From: Bacteroidota bacterium
GTDB taxonomy: Bacteria > Bacteroidota > Bacteroidia > Bacteroidales > JAKIYJ01
NCBI GenBank assembly: GCA_022708585.1
Contig: JAKIYJ010000094.1
Coordinates: 1-6,185 of the forward strand
Direction of reading: 5' to 3'
DNA length: 6,185 nt
The translations under genes were made by a program, and so were the position numbers. Shown piece by piece: positions 1 to 5,255 of this stretch. The number at the start of each line of letters is the position of its first letter. The first letter of the stretch is position 1. A model generated the notes under the pieces. The model was not told where the DNA came from and did not search any database. It saw only the letters and a list, made by a program, of their open reading frames with translations.

Positions 1-2
1 AG

Positions 3-587
3 CTTATGGCGGCAAAAGGATATATCATTGTTTCTATCGATGGCAGGGGAACAGGAGGAAGAGGTGAAGAGTTTAAAAAATGTACTTATTTGCAACTTGG
101 GAAATATGAAACAATAGACCAGATGGCCGGTGCAGAATATCTGGCAGGGCTTCCTTATGTTGATAAATCAAGAATTGGTATATGGGGATGGAGTTTTGGA
201 GGTTATTTAACTTTATTGTGTATGACAAAAGGAGCAGCTTTGTTTTCTACTGGCGTAGCAGTTGCACCTGTTACTAACTGGAGATATTACGACAACATAT
301 ATACCGAACGATTTATGCGAACCCCGGCCGAAAATCCCAAAGGTTATGATGATAATTCCCCTATAAATCACATAAAAAAATTAAAAGGAAAACTTTTGAT
401 AGTTCATGGAAGCGCTGACGATAATGTACATCTTCAAAACTCTATGGAACTTATTAACAGCCTTGTTAATGCCAACAAACAATTTGAAATGCAAATATAT
501 CCAGATAAAAATCATGGTATATATGGTGGATATACAAGAATACACTTGTTTAATCGCATTACAACTTTTTTTATGAATAATTTATAA
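3..587 (+). CDS. Dipeptidyl peptidase IV-like serine peptidase (S9B family), C-terminal fragment
   Basis: This is the C-terminal part of the alpha/beta-hydrolase catalytic domain of an S9 prolyl oligopeptidase-family enzyme. DPP IV-type enzymes cut X-Pro or X-Ala dipeptides from peptide N-termini, and in Bacteroidetes they usually act in the periplasm. The reading frame is open to the left edge, so the ATG at position 6 is probably an internal Met; the beta-propeller and signal peptide lie outside the window. Counting from that Met, the nucleophile is Ser63 in GWSFGG, the acid is Asp138 in HGSADDN, and the base is His170 in DKNHG. The Ser-Asp and Asp-His spacings (75 and 32 residues) are close to those of human DPP IV (78 and 32). 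Asn140, next to the DD pair, matches the substrate-contacting Asn of DPP IV. The family call is strong; exact specificity is not shown because the Glu-Glu motif of the propeller is missing. The gene ends 89 bases before rpsU, which has its own promoter. Confidence 0.93.
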   Translation, partial: LMAAKGYIIVSIDGRGTGGRGEEFKKCTYLQLGKYETIDQMAGAEYLAGLPYVDKSRIGIWGWSFGGYLTLLCMTKGAALFSTGVAVAPVTNWRYYDNIYTERFMRTPAENPKGYDDNSPINHIKKLKGKLLIVHGSADDNVHLQNSMELINSLVNANKQFEMQIYPDKNHGIYGGYTRIHLFNRITTFFMNNL

Positions 588-594
588 TTTGATA

Positions 595-625
595 TTTGTT
601 ATATAATTTATTTTACTTAATTTTG
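595..625 (+). promoter_or_regulatory. Bacteroidetes-type promoter for rpsU
   Basis: TTTG at 595-598 is followed after exactly 19 bases by TAATTTTG at 618-625. This matches the Bacteroidetes housekeeping consensus TTTG-N19-21-TAnnTTTG at every specified base. It lies just after the peptidase stop codon. Transcription would begin around 630-633, giving rpsU a leader of about 45 bases. The match is seen; activity is inferred. Confidence 0.75.
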
Positions 626-676
626 CAATCTGAATTTTAAATAAATATAATTTCAATATAAAATAAATAAAATAAT

Positions 677-871
677 ATGATTATTGTACCTGTAAAAGAA
701 AGTGAAAGCATTGACAGGGCTTTAAAAAAACTTAAAAGAAAATTTGAAAAAACTGGTGTTGTTAAAGAATTACGTGAACGCCAAAAATATACAAAACCTT
801 CTGTAAAAAGACGTGAACAAATTAATCGTGCTATTTATATACAACAATTACAACAAAAAGAAAAAATATAA
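677..871 (+). CDS. rpsU: Small ribosomal subunit protein bS21
   Basis: The 64-residue basic protein begins MIIVPVKESE and carries the bS21 hallmarks: the ALKKLKRKFEKTGV helix segment (about residues 15-28), the LRERQ-Y-KPS stretch (32-42) and a basic C-terminal helix. bS21 binds the 30S platform near the 3' end of 16S rRNA. In Bacteroidetes ribosomes it helps hide the anti-Shine-Dalgarno sequence together with bS18 and bS6, and a tyrosine at position 54 has been linked to that pocket; Tyr54 is present here. The length is normal for the phylum. The ATG is the only sensible start. The 44 bases before it (633-676) contain no G at all, so there is no Shine-Dalgarno site. It appears to be a single-gene transcript with its own promoter; no tyrosine recombinase gene follows it. 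Confidence 0.96.
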   Translation: MIIVPVKESESIDRALKKLKRKFEKTGVVKELRERQKYTKPSVKRREQINRAIYIQQLQQKEKI

Positions 872-959
872 TATACATAATGCGGATTTGTATCATATCA
901 TAGCAAAATCAGTAATTTATTTGTCTTGATTTATACGATGATATTATATGTTTTAAACC

Positions 960-1025
960 CACTCCGAAAAGTCTAAAAATTTAATTTTAACAATCCGCAA
1001 TTAAATTTATCAATTTTTCGGAGTG
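960..1025. repeat. Nested inverted repeat (11-bp outer stem, 10-bp inner stem)
   Basis: The outer arms CACTCCGAAAA (960-970) and TTTTCGGAGTG (1015-1025) are perfect reverse complements, extendable by a G-T and a T-A pair. Inside them, AAATTTAATT (977-986) pairs perfectly with AATTAAATTT (999-1008), leaving a 12-base loop TTAACAATCCGC (987-998). The small mismatched parts between the stems would be an internal loop. The whole 66 bases could form one long imperfect hairpin as RNA or as single-stranded DNA. There is no terminal T-run after the outer stem on either strand, so a plain intrinsic terminator is unlikely. A small palindromic repeat of mobile origin or a structured 3' region is more likely, but this is inference. 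Confidence 0.7.
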
Positions 1026-1049
1026 AACTCATAAAATATATGGCAAATA

Positions 1050-1063
1050 CAAAAATATTTTTG
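1050..1063. repeat. 14-base perfect AT-rich palindrome
   Basis: CAAAAATATTTTTG reads the same on both strands. It lies between the two larger inverted repeats. It could be a dyad binding site or part of the same element, but in DNA this AT-rich such a palindrome may also arise by chance. Confidence 0.45.
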
Positions 1064-1074
1064 CATAAACTTTG

Positions 1075-1097
1075 CGTCCTCGTTACAAACGAGGACG
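1075..1097. repeat. Perfect 10-bp hairpin, REP-like
   Basis: CGTCCTCGTT (1075-1084) and AACGAGGACG (1088-1097) are exact reverse complements around a 3-base ACA loop. The stem has six G-C pairs and is strikingly GC-rich against a very AT-rich background. The following bases (AGAATGGTCTGG) are not a T-run, and the opposite strand has none either, so it does not look like a canonical terminator. A compact GC-rich stem with a tiny loop in an intergenic gap resembles REP-type elements moved by IS200/IS605-like tyrosine transposases. No transposase gene is in the window. Repetition elsewhere in the genome cannot be seen from here. Confidence 0.6.
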
Positions 1098-1172
1098 AGA
1101 ATGGTCTGGTTAATTTATCTTTGAAATTACAGAAAAATTATCAAAAAAAAAATAATTTAATAATTAATCATT

Positions 1173-1203
1173 GTTGATATTTTTAATAAATTTTGTAAAT
1201 TTG
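1173..1203 (+). promoter_or_regulatory. Probable Bacteroidetes-type promoter for the lipoprotein gene
   Basis: TAAATTTG at 1196-1203 matches the -7 element TAnnTTTG exactly. GTTG at 1173-1176, spaced 19 bases upstream, matches three of four bases of the -33 TTTG. A run of ten A (1143-1152) lies upstream of the -33 site, where an UP-like element would sit. The leader to the ATG at 1295 would be about 85 bases and contains a weak ACAACA/TGTTGT hairpin (1218-1233). In DNA this AT-rich, chance matches are possible. Confidence 0.5.
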
Positions 1204-1294
1204 TATAATTATTTTAAACAACAATAATGTTGTGATAATAGAAAGAATATTTTAAAATACACAAATTGACATTAATTTTATTTTTTATCATTCA

Positions 1295-1939
1295 ATGAAA
1301 AAATATTACTTATTATTTTTATTAATAATATTAATTGGGAGTAGTATTTCCTGCAAAAAAGACAGGGAGACTCCATACGAACCTCCCAAGGATAAATATT
1401 ATTTTACAGGTAAGGTAAAGGATATTAGCAAGTCATTTACCGAAGATGTTAATGGTTACGGTTTATATAAAGCCGGTGGGTGTGGTACAAATGGGGTTGA
1501 ATTTTTTGCTACTTATGGAACCGGCTTTAAGCAGAAATCAGGCTATTATATACTTTCAAACGAAAAGATTAGAGTTTGCTTTAAAAATATTTACAGGAAA
1601 GCGAGTTGGAATGGGGATTCATTGTTTAACAATTATTTTAAACCAGGTTTATCAGTCAACTGGTACTCTCTGGTTAATGTTGATACAACAACAGTTAATC
1701 CTTATACTATTAATGGTGTTGAAATAACCTGGGTCGATGGCAAAGGGGATTCTTATTCTACTCAATGGGGTGATCAATCGGGCAGTCAATTCATTTTTAC
1801 CGAAGCAAATCTTTTAACACCTGGTGTTTTGATGAGAGTTAAAGCTAATTTTAACTGCAAAGTTTATGACAAGTTTGGAAATTATCTTGTTATGAAAGAT
1901 TGTGTGCTGATGTGTCCTTTTGAAGAGCCTTGTTATTAG
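1295..1939 (+). CDS. Predicted lipoprotein of unknown function
   Basis: I do not recognise a named family. The 214-residue product starts with a clear export signal: MKKYY, a hydrophobic stretch (about residues 5-15), then SSISC with Cys20 as the likely lipidated residue. The lipobox is imperfect, with Ser rather than Leu at -3. After Cys20 comes KKDRE, a charged stretch in the place where Bacteroidetes surface-export signals sit; it does not exactly match the published patterns. The mature part is rich in Tyr, Gly, Asn and aromatic residues and reads as mostly beta-strand. It carries a WVDGKGDSYST segment (146-156) leading into a GDQSGSQF segment (159-166). Six further cysteines (63, 95, 188, 203, 207, 213), four of them in the last 27 residues, suggest disulphides or a metal site. 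It likely sits in the outer membrane facing the periplasm or the outside. It appears to be monocistronic and converges on nqrF. Confidence 0.8.
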   Translation: MKKYYLLFLLIILIGSSISCKKDRETPYEPPKDKYYFTGKVKDISKSFTEDVNGYGLYKAGGCGTNGVEFFATYGTGFKQKSGYYILSNEKIRVCFKNIYRKASWNGDSLFNNYFKPGLSVNWYSLVNVDTTTVNPYTINGVEITWVDGKGDSYSTQWGDQSGSQFIFTEANLLTPGVLMRVKANFNCKVYDKFGNYLVMKDCVLMCPFEEPCY

Positions 1940-1955
1940 AATTATTTTTAGTTTA

Positions 1956-3206
1956 TTATCCAAAATTATCAAAGAGTATATTTTCATGTGGTACTCCTAA
2001 GCTGTCAAGCATTTTGAGAACAGCATCGTTCATTGCAGGGGGTCCGCACAAATAATATTCTATTTCTTCTGGTTCAGGATGTTTACACAGATAGTTATCG
2101 AAGACAATTTGATGTATAAAACCTGTATATCCTGTCCAATTATCTTCTTTTTCAGGTTCTGATAGAGCGATGTTAAAAGAAAAGTTTGCGAATTGTTTTT
2201 CCAATTTTCTGAATTCTTCTTCATAAAATATATCCTGTAGAGAACGTGCTCCATACCAGAATGATACTTTACGATTAGTTTTTTCAGTTAAAAAAAGGTG
2301 CAATATATGAGATCGCAGGGGAGCCATTCCAGCGCCGCCACCAATATATACCATTTCTCTCTGGGTGTGTTGTATATGAAATTCGCCATAAGGACCCGAA
2401 ATGGTAATTTTATCACCTGGTTTTCGAGAAAATAGATAAGAAGAACATATACCGGGGTTTACTTTTTTAAATGATTGTTTTTTAACATCCCATGGGGGCG
2501 TTGCTATACGTATATTCAGTTTAACGATATTGCCTTCGGCGGGATAATTTGCCATAGAATATGCACGCGTAGTTGGCTCTGTATTTTTCATTTTAAGTTT
2601 CCAGATATTTAATTTATTCCATTCATTTTTAAATTTATCTTCAATTATCATATCCGAAAAATTAATTTCACATACAGGTACATCTACCTGAATATAATTG
2701 CCAGGTTCAAATGTAAAAATTTCTTCTTCTGGCAATTTAAGTATTAGTTCTTTAATAAAAGTAGATACATTGTGATTTGAAATAACTTCACATTCCAATT
2801 TTTTAATGCCAAAGATTTCTTTTGGAATAATGATTTCGATATTTTCACGTACTTTTACCTGACAGCTTAATCGCCAGTGTTCCAATTGTTGTTTTCTTGT
2901 AAAATGCAGTGTTTCGACAGGTAAAATATTTCCTCCGCCTGAAACAACCTGACATTTGCATAAAGCGCAAGTGCCATTACCTCCACATGCAGACGGTAAA
3001 TATATATGATGTTCTGCAAGAGTTGTCATTAAACTAGAACCAGCATTAACTTCGAGTTCTTTTTCTCCATTTATTTTAATCTTTACTGGGCCTGAGACTG
3101 TTAATTTAGCTTTGGCAAACAATAAAAGAATAACCAGGAGAATGATTACAATAAAGAATACCAGTATACTAATAATTAAGATTGTTTGTATAGTAAGAAA
3201 TATCAT
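1956..3206 (-). CDS. nqrF: Na+-translocating NADH:quinone oxidoreductase subunit F
   Basis: NqrF is the NADH-oxidising entry subunit: electrons go from NADH to FAD, then to a 2Fe-2S centre, then to the membrane subunits. The 416-residue protein has one N-terminal membrane helix (about residues 8-30). A ferredoxin-like domain (about 40-130) follows, with Cys74, Cys80, Cys83 and Cys115 as cluster ligands; these equal Vibrio cholerae Cys70/76/79/111 with a constant +4 offset. The FAD-binding motif RAYSMAN starts at Arg214. The NADH-binding domain has GGGAGMAPLRSH (289-300) and CGPPAMN (387-393), and the protein ends in the usual FDNFG with the aromatic Phe415. The fusion of ferredoxin and reductase domains separates it from Rnf complexes. 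Length is normal for the family. The ATG lies 17 bases after the nqrE stop, with an AT-rich leader and no Shine-Dalgarno site. It is the last gene of the operon seen here; neither nqrM nor apbE follows. Confidence 0.98.
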   Translation of the reverse strand: MIFLTIQTILIISILVFFIVIILLVILLLFAKAKLTVSGPVKIKINGEKELEVNAGSSLMTTLAEHHIYLPSACGGNGTCALCKCQVVSGGGNILPVETLHFTRKQQLEHWRLSCQVKVRENIEIIIPKEIFGIKKLECEVISNHNVSTFIKELILKLPEEEIFTFEPGNYIQVDVPVCEINFSDMIIEDKFKNEWNKLNIWKLKMKNTEPTTRAYSMANYPAEGNIVKLNIRIATPPWDVKKQSFKKVNPGICSSYLFSRKPGDKITISGPYGEFHIQHTQREMVYIGGGAGMAPLRSHILHLFLTEKTNRKVSFWYGARSLQDIFYEEEFRKLEKQFANFSFNIALSEPEKEDNWTGYTGFIHQIVFDNYLCKHPEPEEIEYYLCGPPAMNDAVLKMLDSLGVPHENILFDNFG

Positions 3207-3223
3207 TTTTATTAAAATATTGT

Positions 3224-3841
3224 TTAGATTTTAATTCCCATAAAACTCATAAAAGCAATTGCCATTAGTCCTGTAAGAATAAATGTTATTCCTGTTCCTT
3301 TTAATGGTGCAGGTATATTGGAATAAGTTATTTTTTCTCTTATAGCTGCTATTGATACTATTGCCAGAGCCCAGCCAATTCCTGAACCAAGAGCATAAAC
3401 AGAAACCTCTGCTATTGTATTGAATTCGCGTTGTTGCATAAATAAGGAACCACCAAGAATAGCACAATTTACGGCTATTAATGGAAGAAATATACCAAGT
3501 GCATTATAAAGCGAAGGCGAAAATTTTTCTATTATCATTTCAACTAATTGAGTCATAGCAGCAATAGTAGCAATAAATAAAATAAAACTGAGAAAATCAA
3601 GGTCTACATTTGCAAAATCACTGCTTATCCATGTTAGTGCGCCTTCCTTTAATAAATAATTTTCTATTAACCAGTTAAGTGGAACAGTGATAACAAGTAC
3701 ACAAATAACCGCAATACCCAATCCTATAGAAGTTTTTACTGTTTTTGATACTGCAATAAAAGAACACATACCTAAAAAATAGGCAAATACCATATTATCT
3801 ATAAATACTGAACGTACAAATAAATTAATAAGATTCTCCAT
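3224..3841 (-). CDS. nqrE: Na+-translocating NADH:quinone oxidoreductase subunit E
   Basis: NqrE is an inner-membrane subunit with about six helices that is related to NqrD in inverted topology. Together they form the ion-translocating core and hold an intramembrane iron-sulphur centre. The 205-residue sequence has the family start (LFVRSVFIDNMVFAYFLGMC) and the later LPLIAVNCAILGGSLF segment. Cys26 and Cys126 are the expected cluster ligands; Cys26 has the same number as in V. cholerae, and Cys126 corresponds to its Cys120. The shift reflects a slightly longer loop around residues 61-80. The ATG lies 23 bases after the nqrD stop. The leader is AT-only or nearly so, with no Shine-Dalgarno site. 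Confidence 0.98.
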   Translation of the reverse strand: MENLINLFVRSVFIDNMVFAYFLGMCSFIAVSKTVKTSIGLGIAVICVLVITVPLNWLIENYLLKEGALTWISSDFANVDLDFLSFILFIATIAAMTQLVEMIIEKFSPSLYNALGIFLPLIAVNCAILGGSLFMQQREFNTIAEVSVYALGSGIGWALAIVSIAAIREKITYSNIPAPLKGTGITFILTGLMAIAFMSFMGIKI

Positions 3842-3864
3842 ATAATATAATAATTTTTATATTA

Positions 3865-4527
3865 TTAATTATTAACAATATTTTTCGAAATACTTCGCTG
3901 AATCCATATTATTATTCCAATAATTATAAGAGCCATTGGAGGAAGTATCATAAGTCCATTGTCAATATATCCAGCATCATAAAATGATTGGGGAACAACC
4001 TGATGCCCCAATATTTTACCTGAACCAAGTAATTCTCTGAAAAAAGCAACTATTACCAGTATTATACCATAGCCTAAACCATTACCAATACCGTCAAGAA
4101 AAGAAGGCCATGGTTTATTATTCATTGCAAAAGCTTCAAGTCGCCCCATAATTATACAATTTGTTATTATAAGTCCAACAAATACTGATAGTTTTTTGCT
4201 TACATCATACATATAAGCTTTTAAAAATTGATCAACAATAATAACTAATGCGGCTACTATTATAAGTTGTACTATAATTCTTATTCTTGATGGGATAGTA
4301 TTTCTAATAAGTGAAATAATAAGATTTGAAAAAGCCACAACAACTGTTACGGATATTGCCATAACTAATGCTGGTTTTATTTGAACGGTAACGGCAAGTG
4401 CTGAACATATACCAAGTACTTGAATTGTTATTGGATTAACCTCATTCAAAGGTCCTTTTAACAGTTTCAAATTTTTAGCAGAAAACAAAGGTTCTTTATT
4501 TTTTGTAATATTATTATTGTTTATCAT
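3865..4527 (-). CDS. nqrD: Na+-translocating NADH:quinone oxidoreductase subunit D
   Basis: NqrD is the membrane partner of NqrE in the Na+ pump. I place the start at the ATG at 4527, giving 220 residues beginning MINNNN. The open frame continues to a TTG at 4566, but that would add 13 Lys-rich residues and raise the overlap with nqrC from 14 to 53 bases. Family landmarks are NPITIQVLGICSALAVT (31-47), the TNCIIMGRLEAFA segment (122-134) and a strongly hydrophobic six-helix pattern. Cys41 and Cys124 are the predicted intramembrane cluster ligands; their 83-residue spacing equals that of V. cholerae Cys29 and Cys112. The N-terminal tail before NPIT is longer than in Vibrio by about 12 residues. 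The short overlap with nqrC suggests translational coupling. Confidence 0.96.
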   Translation of the reverse strand: MINNNNITKNKEPLFSAKNLKLLKGPLNEVNPITIQVLGICSALAVTVQIKPALVMAISVTVVVAFSNLIISLIRNTIPSRIRIIVQLIIVAALVIIVDQFLKAYMYDVSKKLSVFVGLIITNCIIMGRLEAFAMNNKPWPSFLDGIGNGLGYGIILVIVAFFRELLGSGKILGHQVVPQSFYDAGYIDNGLMILPPMALIIIGIIIWIQRSISKNIVNN

Positions 4528-5236
4528 AGCAAATTTCTTTTTGTCTTTGATTTTTAAAAAATTCAATATATAGAGATAAACAAGATTTTATCATTTCACT
4601 AACACCATTGCTGGTGATTGTACTGCCGGAGATAGCATCTACACTATGTATATCATCTGGATTAGCACCACCTTTTATAACTTTTACAGAAGTAAATTCT
4701 CCTTTTTCATCAAATATTTTTTTCCCTTTAAAGTTATTTTGAAATTTATCTGTATTGATTTCAGCTCCTAATCCTGGTGTTTCGCCCTGATGATCGAAGA
4801 ATGTTCCATAAATAGTATTGAAATCATCGCATAATCCTATGTAACCCCATATTGGGCCCCATAAACCCTTACCTTTTATTGGGATGATATAATATTTTTC
4901 TGAATTTTTGCCTGTACATACATAAACAGGTAATTGTTGTTCTACTTTATTTTTTTTAAATTCTTTTTCCAGGTCAATATTGAAAGCATTAATATTATTA
5001 ATTTTTTCTCCTTTTATATTTACAGCAAAACATTCAGTTATATATTGTTCATAAAGTTTTTTAGCATTATTTTTATCAGCATTGATATTAGCGGCTTTTA
5101 AAATATTTTGCATTTTTTCGATTCTGATATTTTCAAGTTGTTTGGGTTTAAGCGTCAATGATGTTAAAGTGATAGCAATAGCTACTACTATTACTAATAT
5201 TGTTGAATAAATAAATATATATCTGTTGCTAAACAT
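4514..5236 (-). CDS. nqrC: Na+-translocating NADH:quinone oxidoreductase subunit C
   Basis: NqrC is a single-span subunit whose periplasmic FMN-binding domain carries a covalently bound FMN in the electron path towards NqrB. The 240-residue product has one N-terminal helix (about residues 6-29). It then shows the family segments GKGLWGPIWGYIGL (122-135) and GETPGLGAEI (151-160), and the flavinylation motif DAISGSTITS (200-209) with Thr206 as FMN acceptor. The motif fits the Dxx(S/T)G-x-T pattern, with Ser205 where many homologues have Ala. FMN attachment needs an ApbE flavin transferase, which is not in the window. The ATG is 19 bases after the nqrB stop, and the 3' end overlaps nqrD by 14 bases. 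It is AT- and Lys/Asn-rich like its neighbours. Confidence 0.98.
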   Translation of the reverse strand: MFSNRYIFIYSTILVIVVAIAITLTSLTLKPKQLENIRIEKMQNILKAANINADKNNAKKLYEQYITECFAVNIKGEKINNINAFNIDLEKEFKKNKVEQQLPVYVCTGKNSEKYYIIPIKGKGLWGPIWGYIGLCDDFNTIYGTFFDHQGETPGLGAEINTDKFQNNFKGKKIFDEKGEFTSVKVIKGGANPDDIHSVDAISGSTITSNGVSEMIKSCLSLYIEFFKNQRQKEICYDKQ

Positions 5237-5255
5237 TATTTTAATAGATTTTTAA

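Larger units (their letters stand above)
872..1294. other. 423-base gene-free gap rich in inverted repeats
   Basis: No credible protein gene was found in the stretch between rpsU and the lipoprotein gene. The first part (872-955) is plain AT-rich sequence containing TGCGGATT at 881-888, whose reverse complement recurs at 992-999. The middle (960-1097) holds three inverted repeats, listed separately. The last part (1100-1294) is very AT-rich. It has a run of ten A at 1143-1152 and a promoter-like site, and probably serves as the upstream region of the lipoprotein gene. No clear tRNA, known riboswitch or CRISPR repeat was recognised. The middle part could be a short non-autonomous palindromic element, or the 3' region of the rpsU transcript. 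Confidence 0.6.

Noticed and set aside
1075..1097. Intrinsic terminator of rpsU
   Set aside because: The stem is strong but no T-run follows on either strand, and it lies over 200 bases after the rpsU stop.
1040..1177. A 45-codon plus-strand open frame starting ATGGCAAAT
   Set aside because: It runs straight across the 14-base palindrome, the GC-rich hairpin and the A10 tract, and its product ends in Lys/Asn-rich low-complexity sequence with no known domain. It is better explained as chance coding across a repeat element.
1446..1727. A 93-codon plus-strand frame inside the lipoprotein gene
   Set aside because: It lies in another frame of a gene with a convincing signal peptide and full-length product; its translation resembles no protein family.
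4528..4566. Longer nqrD starting at TTG 4566
   Set aside because: It would need a rare start codon, add a Lys-rich tail and overlap nqrC by 53 bases; the ATG at 4527 gives the usual family length.
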